A program made the translations under genes and the position numbers. A stretch of DNA of 64,000 nucleotides, from the NCBI GenBank assembly GCA_041395385.1, contig JAWLAN010000014.1:1-64000 (forward strand), given 5' to 3'. How positions within the stretch are numbered: position 1 is the first letter of the stretch; the number at the start of each line of letters is the position of its first letter. Of the stretch, positions 48,256 to 57,246 are shown piece by piece. The stretch is from JAJVHZ01 sp041395385 (GTDB lineage: Bacteria > Pseudomonadota > Gammaproteobacteria > JAJPIJ01). Under the pieces are notes generated by a model, which had not been told where the DNA came from, searched no databases, and saw only the letters and a program-made list of their open reading frames with translations.

Positions 48256-48929
48256 GGGGACTTCATCTGCGCGGTGCGCGTCTCCCGCAACAGCGGCTCG
48301 ATGGCGGGCCAGACGTTCTCGAGTATCCGCGGCTGCGCGTTCTCGTTCGGGTGCAGGCCGTCGTCCTGTATATACCGTGGATCCCCCGACACGCCATCGA
48401 GCATGAATTTCGACAGCGGTACGTTCCAGTCCCGGCCGACGCCTTCGTAGACGGCGACGAACTTTTCCACGTACGCGGGTCCATAGTTGGGTGGCAGGCG
48501 CATGCGCAGCAGCAACGGACTTGCACCATGGCGACGCGAAAGGTTGACGATCTCGCCCAGGTTGGCGGCCATCTCCTCGAGAGCCTGGCCGCGAAGTCCA
48601 TCGTTGGCGCCCAGCTCGATGATGACGATCGATGGCCTGTGTCTCTTCAGTGCCGGCTCGAGTCGATCGAGCGCGCCGCGCGTGGTCTCGCCGCTGATGC
48701 TCGCATTGCGCACGCGGTGCGGATAACCTTGTTGCCGCAGCCGTTGCTCGAAAAGGCTGACCCAGCCACGGTCGACCCGCAATCCGTAGGCCGCGCTCAG
48801 ACTGTCGCCCAGCACCAGCACGACGGGTGCCGCGTCTCGGGCGTCGTCGGCGGCCGCGCTCACCGGCTCACCCGCCGCAGGTGCGGCAACGATCCACAAA
48901 CCAATGAGAAATCCACGACACCAACGCAT
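48252..48929 (-). CDS. tesA: Arylesterase / thioesterase I (SGNH hydrolase)
   Basis: Periplasmic SGNH hydrolase of 225 residues from MRWCRGFLIGLWIVA (48929). Block I VLVLGDSLSAAYGL (nucleophile Ser), block III ELGANDGLRG and block V DGLHPNENAQP (Asp/His). The signal peptide ends near AAG. Its start codon shares CATG with the start of the divergent ybbA, the gene pair known from E. coli. Confidence 0.93.
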   Translation of the reverse strand: MRWCRGFLIGLWIVAAPAAGEPVSAAADDARDAAPVVLVLGDSLSAAYGLRVDRGWVSLFEQRLRQQGYPHRVRNASISGETTRGALDRLEPALKRHRPSIVIIELGANDGLRGQALEEMAANLGEIVNLSRRHGASPLLLRMRLPPNYGPAYVEKFVAVYEGVGRDWNVPLSKFMLDGVSGDPRYIQDDGLHPNENAQPRILENVWPAIEPLLRETRTAQMKSP

Positions 48930-49617
48930 GGTAGAGGCCATCGATACACCGATCATACTCGCGGACGCGCTCGGCAAGACCGTACGCAGCCCCACCGGTG
49001 ATCTGACTATACTCGATGATATCAGCTTTCTCATTCGTCCCTCCGAGGCAGTGGCGGTCGTCGGCGTGTCCGGATCTGGAAAGTCCACGCTGCTCAGCCT
49101 GCTTGCCGGGTTGGACACCCCGACTCGCGGTCGGGTTCTGCTGGATGGCGTCGATCTGAACTCGCTCGACGAGGATGGACGCGCGGCGCTTCGCGCCCGC
49201 CGCGTCGGCTTCGTCTTCCAGAGCTTTCAGCTCCTGCACAGCATGACCGCCAGGGAAAACGTGATGCTGCCGCTCGAGCTCGCGGGCAGCGCGGACGCCG
49301 CGGCACAGGCCGAGGCAATCCTCGCTCGCGTCGGACTTGGCGAGCGCACCGGTCATTACCCGAACCAGCTCTCTGGCGGCGAGCAGCAGCGCGTGGCAAT
49401 CGCGCGGGCCTTCGTCACGCGGCCGCGCATCCTGTTCGCCGACGAGCCCACCGGCAATCTCGACGGCACGAGCGGCGCGCTGGTCGCCGATCTGCTGTTC
49501 TCGCTGCGGGCCGAGGCCGGGACCACGCTGGTGCTGGTCACTCACGACATGAAGCTGGCGACGCGTTGCGAACGCCGGATCACGCTGAGCGCCGGACGCA
49601 TGCTCGCCGCTCCATGA
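48928..49617 (+). CDS. ybbA: ABC transporter ATP-binding protein YbbA
   Basis: 229 residues from MVEAIDTPIILADALGK (48928). Walker A GVSGSGKST, signature LSGGEQQRVAIARA, Walker B ILFADEPTGNLD. This is a MacB/LolD-type ATPase, here the partner of the FtsX-like YbbP. Its stop overlaps the ybbP ATG. The cargo is unknown; a lipid or lipoprotein export role is often suggested. Confidence 0.93.
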   Translation: MVEAIDTPIILADALGKTVRSPTGDLTILDDISFLIRPSEAVAVVGVSGSGKSTLLSLLAGLDTPTRGRVLLDGVDLNSLDEDGRAALRARRVGFVFQSFQLLHSMTARENVMLPLELAGSADAAAQAEAILARVGLGERTGHYPNQLSGGEQQRVAIARAFVTRPRILFADEPTGNLDGTSGALVADLLFSLRAEAGTTLVLVTHDMKLATRCERRITLSAGRMLAAP

Positions 49618-52112
49618 TCGCCCGCATGCTCAGGCTCGGTCTAGGCAACGTGCGGCGCGATCTGCGCGCCGGCGAATTGACGCTCATCCTGGTGGCGATC
49701 GTGACCGCGGTGGCGGCGCTGAGCGCGGTCAGTCTGTTCGTGGATCGCGCCGAACGCGCGCTCGCCGCGCAGGGCAATGCCTTGCTGGCCGCGGACCTCG
49801 CGCTGGAGTCCGCCAATGCCATACCCGAGACGCTGGCCGCCGAGGCGCGAGGACTGGGACTGGACGTCGCGCGCACGCTCTCCATGCGCAGCGTCCTGCA
49901 GAGCGGCGACCGCCTGCAGCTGACCGAGCTGAAGGCGGTCGACGGGGACTATCCCCTGCGTGGGCAGGTATCCATCGCCGACGCCCCGTTCGATACGGCG
50001 CGCGAGGTGAGCGAGGTGCCGGCGCCGGGGACGCTATGGGCGGACGCGCGCCTGCTGCAGTCGCTGAGCATCGAGGTCGGCCAGAGCGTGATCGTCGGCG
50101 CCACCGCGCTGCGCGTCGACAAGGTGCTGGTGCTCGAGCCCGACCGCGGCGGCGACTTCTTCAGCATCGCGCCGCGCGCAATGATGAACCTCGCCGATGT
50201 CGCGGCGACGCGGCTGGTGATGCCCGGCAGCCGCGTCAATCATCGCCTGCTCGTGGCCGGCGGGGAGAAGGGGATCTCGGCCTTGCGAGAGCGATGGCAG
50301 CATCTGAACGACCGCGGCGCGAAGATACTCGATGTCCGCGACGCCCGCCCCGAGGTTCGCACCGCCCTGGAGCGCGCGGACCTGTTCCTCGGCATGGCGG
50401 CCCTGACGGCGGTCATCGTCGCCGGCGTGGCGATAGCGCTCGCCGCCCGTCGCTATGCCGAGCGCCATCTCGACACCGCCGCCATCATGCGCTGCCTCGG
50501 GGCCACGCAGGCGACCATCACCGGCATGCTGCTGACGGAGATGCTGGTGCTCGCCTCTTTCGCGAGCCTCGCGGGCGTCGCGCTGGGCTACATCGCACAG
50601 CACGTGCTGGCGGCGACCCTCAGCGGATTCGTCGGCGACGCGCTGCCGCCGCCGTCGCTCGCCGCCGTCGCCGGGGCGATGCTGATCGGCATCATCGTGC
50701 TCATCGGCTTTGCGCTGACGCCGATACTGTCCCTGAAGAGCGTGCCACCATTGCGCGTGCTGCGCCGGGACCTCACGCCGGTGCCGCCGCGCAGCGCGAT
50801 GGTATACGCGGTGGCGCTGCTCGCGCTGCTCGGCATCGCCCCCTGGCAGGCGCGCGACGTCGCGCTCACGCTTTACCTGCTCGGCGGTTGCCTGGCGGCG
50901 ATCGCGGCCCTCGCGCTGGCGGCGTGGCTGGCCGTGCGCGTGCTCGGCCGCCTGCGGCGGCACGTGGGAGTGAGCTGGCGATACGGTCTTGCCAGCGTCG
51001 CCAGACGGGCGCGCACGAGCAGCGTCCAGATCGTGGCGCTCGGCCTGGGCATCATGGCGATGCTGTTGATCACCCTCGTGCATGGCGATCTCATCGCCGG
51101 CTGGCAGAGGAAGATTCCGCCCGGCGCGCCCAACCAGTTCGTCATCAACATCCCGCCGGCGGAGGTCGAGCCATTGGGCGATTTCCTTGCCGGGCACCGG
51201 CTGCACGCCGGCGGCGTGTTTCCCATGATTCGCGGCCGGTTAACGGCCATAAACGGGCGGCCGGTCCAGCCCTCGGATTACGACGACCCGCGCGCGCGGC
51301 GGCTCGTCGATCGCGAATTCAATCTCTCGTGGACCGTGGGACTGCAGCCCGACAACGTCGTGACCGCCGGCGCATGGTGGCCGGAAGCAGCCGGAGCCCC
51401 GCCGCAGTTTTCGGTGGAATCCGGCATTGCCGAGACGCTCGGAATACGCCTCGGCGACACGCTGAGCTACGACATCGTCGGGGAGACGATCACGGCGCCG
51501 GTGACCAGCCTGCGCGACGTGCAGTGGGATTCCTTCAACGTGAATTTCTTCGTGATCGCCGCGCCGGGGCTGCTGGAGCAGATGCCGGCCACCTACATCA
51601 CCAGCTTCCATCTCCCCGCCGCGGAGCGCACGGCGCTCAACGAGCTCGTGCGACGCTTCCCGAGCGTCACCGTCATCGACGTCGCCGCCGTCATGGACCA
51701 GGTGCGTCTGATCATGGATCGGGTGAATCTCGCCGTCCGCTTCGTATTCCTGTTCACGCTCCTGGCCGGGGCGCTCGTGCTCGTAGCCGCCCTGCAGGCC
51801 ACCCAGGACGAGCGGGCGCGGGAAAGCGCGTTGCTTCGCAGCCTCGGCGCGAAGCGCGCGATCGTCGCGCGGAGCCTGCTGGCGGAATTCATCGTCATCG
51901 GGCTGGTCGCCGGCGTGCTGGCCTCCAGCGCCGCCGGTCTGACCGCGTGGATGCTGGCCGAGCATGTGTTTCACGTCGACTACCGGATTAACCTCTGGCT
52001 GTGGCCGATCGGCACGCTGGCAGGCGTGCTGGGCGTAGGCGCCTTCGGTCTGGCGGGGCTGCGCGGCGCCCTCGCGGAACCGCCGGCCAGCGTGCTCCGA
52101 AGGATAGCCTGA
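49614..52112 (+). CDS. ybbP: FtsX-like permease YbbP
   Basis: 832 residues from MIARMLRLGLGNVRRDLRAGEL (49614). It has an N-terminal membrane segment and a long periplasmic domain. Central FtsX segments follow (LFLGMAALTAVIVAGVAIALA, LASFASLAGVALGYI, MLIGIIVLIGFALTPIL), then a second periplasmic part. The C-terminal FtsX domain ends with VFLFTLLAGALVLVAALQATQDERARESALLRSLGA. This is the ten-helix ABC permease type. It overlaps ybbA by 4 bp. Confidence 0.93.
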   Translation: MIARMLRLGLGNVRRDLRAGELTLILVAIVTAVAALSAVSLFVDRAERALAAQGNALLAADLALESANAIPETLAAEARGLGLDVARTLSMRSVLQSGDRLQLTELKAVDGDYPLRGQVSIADAPFDTAREVSEVPAPGTLWADARLLQSLSIEVGQSVIVGATALRVDKVLVLEPDRGGDFFSIAPRAMMNLADVAATRLVMPGSRVNHRLLVAGGEKGISALRERWQHLNDRGAKILDVRDARPEVRTALERADLFLGMAALTAVIVAGVAIALAARRYAERHLDTAAIMRCLGATQATITGMLLTEMLVLASFASLAGVALGYIAQHVLAATLSGFVGDALPPPSLAAVAGAMLIGIIVLIGFALTPILSLKSVPPLRVLRRDLTPVPPRSAMVYAVALLALLGIAPWQARDVALTLYLLGGCLAAIAALALAAWLAVRVLGRLRRHVGVSWRYGLASVARRARTSSVQIVALGLGIMAMLLITLVHGDLIAGWQRKIPPGAPNQFVINIPPAEVEPLGDFLAGHRLHAGGVFPMIRGRLTAINGRPVQPSDYDDPRARRLVDREFNLSWTVGLQPDNVVTAGAWWPEAAGAPPQFSVESGIAETLGIRLGDTLSYDIVGETITAPVTSLRDVQWDSFNVNFFVIAAPGLLEQMPATYITSFHLPAAERTALNELVRRFPSVTVIDVAAVMDQVRLIMDRVNLAVRFVFLFTLLAGALVLVAALQATQDERARESALLRSLGAKRAIVARSLLAEFIVIGLVAGVLASSAAGLTAWMLAEHVFHVDYRINLWLWPIGTLAGVLGVGAFGLAGLRGALAEPPASVLRRIA

Positions 52113-52139
52113 GCCGCCGCGTACGCGAGCCTGTGCCGA

Positions 52140-52502
52140 TCACTCCGCGCGCGTGTCGTCCTCGGCGCGCCACGGAGGACTGACGATGCAGAGGAACCGC
52201 AGCGGATTGATGCCGGGGTTCTCGATCCACTGCACGGCCTCGGCCGGGACGTGAACGACGTCGCCTTGCATGCAGGGCCGCGCCTCGGCGTCGACATGCA
52301 TCACTGCGCAACCTTCCAGGATGTAGTAGACCTCCGCGCTCGCCAGCGTGTGCCGATATGACCGGGCGCCGGGCGCCACCCGCGCCTCGGCGAGTGAATA
52401 CGGCAGCCCGATGGCCTCATTCTTCGGATGCAGCAGCTCGCGTACGGCGCAGCCGTCGTTGGCCGTAACGGGCTCGCAATCCGCGGTTCGCCTGATGTAC
52501 AC
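52140..52502 (-). CDS. Small cupin-domain protein
   Basis: 120 residues forming one cupin: motif 1 region SYRHTLASAEVYYILEGCAVMHVD, motif 2 VHVPAEAVQWIENPG. Most metal-ligand positions of typical cupins are partly conserved (H, E). Substrate and role are unknown. It lies divergent from hemH and convergent with ybbP. Confidence 0.85.
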   Translation of the reverse strand: MYIRRTADCEPVTANDGCAVRELLHPKNEAIGLPYSLAEARVAPGARSYRHTLASAEVYYILEGCAVMHVDAEARPCMQGDVVHVPAEAVQWIENPGINPLRFLCIVSPPWRAEDDTRAE

Positions 52503-52536
52503 GTATTGTCTCCTGCTGCCGGGGCCGATGGCTTGC

Positions 52537-52542
52537 TATACT
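52537..52542 (+). promoter_or_regulatory. Extended -10 box of hemH
   Basis: TGC-TATACT, an extended -10, lies 35 bp before the hemH ATG. No matching -35 at normal spacing was found. Confidence 0.4.
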
Positions 52543-52577
52543 CGCCGCCCGTACTCGCGGTAGCAAGCCACTGGCGC

Positions 52578-53690
52578 ATGACTGTCTATCAGGGAGAATC
52601 CGATTTCCGCCACGACGCGCGCAGCGGACTGGGCGTGCTGCTCACCAATCTCGGCACGCCGGAAGAGCCCACGCCGAAGGCCCTGCGCCGGTACCTCGCG
52701 GAGTTCCTTGCCGATCCACGCGTCATCGAGACGCCCCGGATCCTCTGGCTGCCCATCCTGCACGGCGTCATCCTCAACCTTCGCCCCGTGAAGTCCGCGC
52801 ACGCCTATCAGCAGGTGTGGACCGCGGAGGGCTCGCCGCTACTGGTAATCTCGCGGCGGCAGGCGGCCGCCGTCCAGCAGTCACTGCAGGCTCGCTGTCC
52901 AGGCCCGGTGCGGATCGCGCTCGGCATGCGCTACGGCAATCCGTCCATACGCGCAGCGATGGAGGAATTGCGCGGGGCCGGCGCGCGACGCCTGCTCGTG
53001 CTGCCGCTGTATCCGCAATACTGCGCCGCTACGACCGCCTCGACCATGGACGCCGTGAGCGCGGTGCTGCGGACCTGGCGCTGGGTGCCGGAGATGCGTA
53101 CGGTGATGAGCTATCACGACGACAGCGGCTACATCGGCGCGCTGAAGCGATCGGTGGAGTCGCACTGGGCGAGCCACGGCCGCGGCGAGCGGCTGCTGCT
53201 GTCGTTTCACGGCATACCGCGCAAATACATGCTGGCCGGCGATCCCTATCACTGCCAGTGCCAGAAGACCGCGCGGCTGCTCAGCGAGGCGCTGCGGCTG
53301 GGAAAGGAGGAATGCCTGGTCACGTTCCAGTCGCGGGTCGGGCCCGCGCAATGGCTGCAGCCGTACACGGACGTCACCTTGGGCGAGCTGCCCGCCCGCG
53401 GCGTGAAATCGCTGGACGTGCTCTGCCCCGGGTTCTCGGCCGATTGCCTGGAGACGCTCGAGGAGATCGCCATGCGCGGCCGCGACACCTTCCTGCAGGC
53501 CGGCGGCGAGCGATACAGGTACATTCCCGCGCTCAACGACGACGCCGGGCACATCGAAACGCTGGCGGAACTGGCGCTGCGGCATGCCGCCGGCTGGCCC
53601 GAGACGGACCGCGCGTGGAACGCCGCGGTCGATGAACGCGAACGCGCCGCCACGCTGGCGCGCGCGCTGGCCCTCGGCGCGGAGCGGTAG
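52578..53690 (+). CDS. hemH: Ferrochelatase
   Basis: Inserts iron into protoporphyrin IX. 370 residues from MTVYQGESDFRHDARSGLG (52578). VLLTNLGTPEEPTPKALRRYLAEFL, LVLPLYPQYCAATTASTMDAV, LLLSFHGIPRKYM with the catalytic His, YHCQCQKTARLL, and VLCPGFSADCLETLEEI. Upstream in-frame sequence is not ferrochelatase-like. Confidence 0.97.
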   Translation: MTVYQGESDFRHDARSGLGVLLTNLGTPEEPTPKALRRYLAEFLADPRVIETPRILWLPILHGVILNLRPVKSAHAYQQVWTAEGSPLLVISRRQAAAVQQSLQARCPGPVRIALGMRYGNPSIRAAMEELRGAGARRLLVLPLYPQYCAATTASTMDAVSAVLRTWRWVPEMRTVMSYHDDSGYIGALKRSVESHWASHGRGERLLLSFHGIPRKYMLAGDPYHCQCQKTARLLSEALRLGKEECLVTFQSRVGPAQWLQPYTDVTLGELPARGVKSLDVLCPGFSADCLETLEEIAMRGRDTFLQAGGERYRYIPALNDDAGHIETLAELALRHAAGWPETDRAWNAAVDERERAATLARALALGAER

Positions 53691-53735
53691 GCGCCGCGAA
53701 AGCGGGGCACAGCCGCCGACACCCGCTGAGCAGCG

Positions 53736-55028
53736 TCAGCGGAACAGCGCGCAGCGATCCAGGCGGGCCTCGATCTCGGTCACGACCTGGGCGTAGGCCT
53801 CGCTGTCGCGATTCGAGAAGCGCCGGATGAAATCCGGTTCCTGCATGCCTTCGGGCAGGTCTACCACGGACGGCATGAGCTCGCCCTCCTCGGCCACCGC
53901 GGCAACGCGCTGCTGGAGCGCGGCGGGTGATCGAATGCCGAGCCGTCCGAAGCGAACCCCGGCCCGGTCCGCGGCGAGATCCGCAAAACTGAAGCCGGAG
54001 CCGCCGCGGGAGTCCTGGACCTCCTTGAACACACCCATGACGTCGGCGATCGCATCGTTGGCCGCGGCGCTCAGCGCCGCGGAGACGAGGAAGTGCTTGG
54101 CGAGATCGGCGCGCCCGTCGAGCGTGACCTCGATCCCCTTCAGCGGCGGCAGGCGTCGTGCCTCCTCGTCGCCGAACACACGCCCCAGGTCCTCCGGCGC
54201 CGCCGCATGGATCGCCATTGCGACCATCGCCGCCTTGTTTTCCTGCGCCGGGTCATTGCCGTCCTCGCTGCGCTCCGCGGCGTAGGAGAACATCGGCCGC
54301 AGCAGGTTCAACAGCGTATCGCCGTCCTTGAGGCGGTTGCTCAGGATCCTGGCGAGCTCCTCGTAATGCGCCTGCAGGCGGGCGCGCTCCTCGGCCGGCA
54401 GCACAAGCTCGCGCCCGTGCCGCTCGACGCGCCGGGCAAGGTCCCCATGCCATTGCATGACGAACGCGACGCGCCCCGGCTGGAAGTCCACTTCGGAGAT
54501 GGCCCGCGCAACGTCGCTCGCCTCGCGGTAGCCCGCGACCGCCCGCGCGCGCCCGTGCGCGAACGCGAGCGCACTGCGCAGCAGCCACCCGGGGACCGGC
54601 ACGCGTCCGACCCGCAGCGCGTCGACGGCCACGCCGCGCTCGGCGGGGCGCAGGCGCATCGACACGTTGCAGTACTCGCCGAACGGATTGCCGGGCGTCG
54701 GAACGGTCGCCTCGACCGTGGCGTGACCGGCCGCGAGCGCCGTCCGAGCCGCCGCACCCTTCACCAGCGGCAGCCGGGCCAGTATGTATTCGACGCCGAG
54801 ATTGATATCGCGCTGGCTCAGCTCGATGCGGCGCGTCTCGCCCGCGCGCAGGTCACGCGGGTCGTTCTGCTCGAGCACGGTCTTGAGCCGCTCGACGTCC
54901 TCGACCTCGATCTTCGCGTCGCCGGCGACGCGGGGGACAGCCTCGAACACCATCGGTGCCAGCACCAATGGGCCGAGGAGGATCGCGATCAGCGCCAGCC
55001 AGAATGCATACTTGAGCATTCGCCACAC
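53736..55028 (-). CDS. Unidentified membrane-anchored protein
   Basis: 430 residues. A single N-terminal membrane segment (YAFWLALIAILLGPLVLAPMVFE) is followed by a long extracytoplasmic part with mixed helix and strand. DINLGVEYILARLPLVKGAAARTALAAGHATVEATVP looks beta-rich, and the end (SGFSFADLAADRAGVRFGRLGIRSPAALQQRVAAV, then DRCALFR) resembles a peptidoglycan- or envelope-linked domain, though I cannot name it. GC and codon use match the neighbours. It lies upstream of no obvious partner and 45 bp after the convergent hemH. Function unknown. Confidence 0.7.
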   Translation of the reverse strand: MWRMLKYAFWLALIAILLGPLVLAPMVFEAVPRVAGDAKIEVEDVERLKTVLEQNDPRDLRAGETRRIELSQRDINLGVEYILARLPLVKGAAARTALAAGHATVEATVPTPGNPFGEYCNVSMRLRPAERGVAVDALRVGRVPVPGWLLRSALAFAHGRARAVAGYREASDVARAISEVDFQPGRVAFVMQWHGDLARRVERHGRELVLPAEERARLQAHYEELARILSNRLKDGDTLLNLLRPMFSYAAERSEDGNDPAQENKAAMVAMAIHAAAPEDLGRVFGDEEARRLPPLKGIEVTLDGRADLAKHFLVSAALSAAANDAIADVMGVFKEVQDSRGGSGFSFADLAADRAGVRFGRLGIRSPAALQQRVAAVAEEGELMPSVVDLPEGMQEPDFIRRFSNRDSEAYAQVVTEIEARLDRCALFR

Positions 55029-55045
55029 CCGTGGGCACCCCGCGC

Positions 55046-56830
55046 CTATGGCTCGCCCTCCGGCAGGGCAAAGACGAGGAACCCGTCGCCGGTCTTGAAG
55101 TTGAACAATGAATTCCCCCCTGCCGCCACCGCCACGTACTGCCTGCCTTCGGCCTCATAAACGACCGGCGGGGCGTTGACCCCGGCCTCAGCCTGGTAGC
55201 TCCACAGGCGCGCGCCGCTGTCGACGTCGAAGGCGCTGAAGCGGCCGTCGCCTTCCCCGGCGAACACCAGTCCGCCGGCGGTGACCGCCAGGCCGCCCAG
55301 CATCGGCTCCGGCATCCGCTGCTGCCAGCGTATTCGGCCGTTGGCCGCGTCGACGGCCGTCAGCGTGCCGCCGCGCTCGGACTTGGACAGTTCCATGTAC
55401 GTGTAGCTCGTCCACGGCATGCCGGGGGCGGGCGTGAGCGGTTTCGTGTAGTACGTCGCGGGATGGTGGACCCCTTCGATGAAATACGTGTGGGTCGCGC
55501 TGTCGTACGCGGCCGGCGACCATTGCCCTCCGCCCAGTATCGCCGGCGCGATCTCCACGCCCTCGACGGTGGGTCGCGCGAACAGGTTGCGTTGCGGGAC
55601 GAACGGCTCGGATTTGTAGAGCAGCTCGCCCGTGCGCCGGTCGAGGACATACACCCAGCCGGTCTTGCCGGCCGCGGCCACGGCGGGGATCGCGGTCCCG
55701 TCGCGTTGCACGGTGATGAGCACCGGCGGACTGGCGGCGTCGTAGCCCCAGCGATCGTGCGGCACCAGTTGATACGCCCACTTCAGCTCGCCGCTGTCGG
55801 CGTCCAGGGCCACGACGCTGCTGGTGTAGAGGTTGTCGCCCGGACGGGTCTGGTCATCCATCTGCGGGGCGGGATTGCCGGTGCCGATGAAAAGCGTGCG
55901 CGTCTCGGTGTCGATGGCCGGTGTGGTCCAGATCGATCCGCCGCCGAGCCGCCACGCGTCCCGCCACTTCTCCGCCGCCGCCTTCTCCGCGTCGAGATCG
56001 CGGTTCAGCGCCACGCCGTCGGGCGTGCTCGCGCGCCACTCGCCCACCCAGCGCACGTCCTGCACGGTGTGCCAGCGCCAGAGCTCACGGCCCGTCGCCG
56101 CCTCGTAGGCCGCCAGAAAGCCGCGCAGGCCGTTCTCGCCGCCGGAGAAGCCGACGACCGAGAGGGCGGCATCGCCCTTGTCCTTAAGATCCAGGTGCAG
56201 TCCGTAGCCGGTGCCGGTGATGCCGACGTAGACCTTGCCGTCGAACACCTGCGGCGCCATGTTGGCGCTGTAGCCGGTGCCGCCGGTGACGGTCGCGTCC
56301 TTGAACAGGGCCTCGCCGAGCAGCGGCGCCACCGCCTCGCGCACGCCGGGGTCGGTGTTGGTGATCTCGACGTCCCAGGCGACGGCGCCGGTCGCCGCCT
56401 CGAGCGCGATGAGCCGGTTGTCGATCGTCGCCATGTACACCCTGCCGCCGGACACGCCCGCGCCGCGATTGGCCGGTCCGCAACAGAACTCCTCCGCGCG
56501 CAGCACGTGGTTGTAGCGCCAGATCTGCTCGCCGGTGGCGGCATTCAGCGCCAGCACGTCGTTGAAGGGGGTCGTGATGTACATGACGCCGTCGACCACG
56601 ATCGGCGTTGTCTGGAAGGAGGCCTTCCGGCCGGTGTGGATCTTCCACGCCAGTTGCAGTTTGCCGACGTTCTCGCGCGTCACCTGCCGCAGCGGACTGA
56701 AGCGGGTGTTGCCGTAATCGTAGCCATGCAGCGGCCAGTCACCCTCGCCCGCACACGCCGCCGAAACCGCCAGCAGCGCGAGTAAACTCACGACCGCGTG
56801 CGCCACTCTCGACCTGGAACCCATGCTCAC
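55046..56830 (-). CDS. PQQ-type quinoprotein dehydrogenase
   Basis: 594-residue exported beta-propeller. After a signal peptide (to about residue 27) come the vicinal disulfide pair C116-C117 (EFCCGPANRG) and TGNPAPQMDDQTRPGDNLYT (N319 of the metal site). Tryptophan-docking repeats include ALDADSGELKWAY and DGRFSAFDVDSGARLWSY. There is no heme c motif, so electrons would go to a separate cytochrome. In HDRWGYD, G362 stands where alcohol dehydrogenases have the catalytic Asp (WDY), while D364 two residues on is present. Substrate is uncertain. The frame begins with a GTG overlapping the yjbQ stop; an ATG two codons later is an alternative. Confidence 0.88.
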   Translation of the reverse strand: MSMGSRSRVAHAVVSLLALLAVSAACAGEGDWPLHGYDYGNTRFSPLRQVTRENVGKLQLAWKIHTGRKASFQTTPIVVDGVMYITTPFNDVLALNAATGEQIWRYNHVLRAEEFCCGPANRGAGVSGGRVYMATIDNRLIALEAATGAVAWDVEITNTDPGVREAVAPLLGEALFKDATVTGGTGYSANMAPQVFDGKVYVGITGTGYGLHLDLKDKGDAALSVVGFSGGENGLRGFLAAYEAATGRELWRWHTVQDVRWVGEWRASTPDGVALNRDLDAEKAAAEKWRDAWRLGGGSIWTTPAIDTETRTLFIGTGNPAPQMDDQTRPGDNLYTSSVVALDADSGELKWAYQLVPHDRWGYDAASPPVLITVQRDGTAIPAVAAAGKTGWVYVLDRRTGELLYKSEPFVPQRNLFARPTVEGVEIAPAILGGGQWSPAAYDSATHTYFIEGVHHPATYYTKPLTPAPGMPWTSYTYMELSKSERGGTLTAVDAANGRIRWQQRMPEPMLGGLAVTAGGLVFAGEGDGRFSAFDVDSGARLWSYQAEAGVNAPPVVYEAEGRQYVAVAAGGNSLFNFKTGDGFLVFALPEGEP

Positions 56831-57246
56831 TCCCCCTGAACGGTGACGATGACCTGCCGCGCGTGCGCGGCGAGGCGATGCTCATACAGATAAATCCCCT
56901 GCCAGGTGCCCAGCCGCAGGCGCGCCCCGCTCACCGGCAGCACGACGCCCGCATGCGTCAGCACCGAGCGCACGTGCGCGGGCATGTCGTCGCGCCCCTC
57001 GGCCGTGTGCCGGAAGAGCCGATCGCCGTCCGGCACCAGCCGGGCGAGATAGGCCTCCAGGTCGCGCAGCACCTGCGGGTCGGCGTTCTCGCAGACGATG
57101 AGCGAGGCGCTGGTGTGGCTGACGAAGACGTGGCAGGTGCCGACGCGCACGCCGCTCGCCCCGACCACGCGCTCGACCTGCGCGGTGATGTCGTGCGCGC
57201 CGCGTCCAGCGGTGCGGATACTGATGGATTCCTGCGCCGCTGTCAT
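56827..57246 (-). CDS. yjbQ: YjbQ family protein (secondary thiamine-phosphate synthase fold)
   Basis: 139 residues from the ATG at 57246. Blocks ISIRTAGRGAHDITAQVERVV, CHVFVSHTSASLIVCENADPQV, DMPAHVRSVLTHAGVVLPV and GTWQGIYLYEHR are those of UPF0047/YjbQ, which has weak thiamine-phosphate synthase activity and an unsettled true role. It overlaps the ansA-like gene before it and the quinoprotein gene after it by 4 bp each, so the four genes from nitroreductase to quinoprotein form one tight run. Confidence 0.9.
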   Translation of the reverse strand: MTAAQESISIRTAGRGAHDITAQVERVVGASGVRVGTCHVFVSHTSASLIVCENADPQVLRDLEAYLARLVPDGDRLFRHTAEGRDDMPAHVRSVLTHAGVVLPVSGARLRLGTWQGIYLYEHRLAAHARQVIVTVQGE

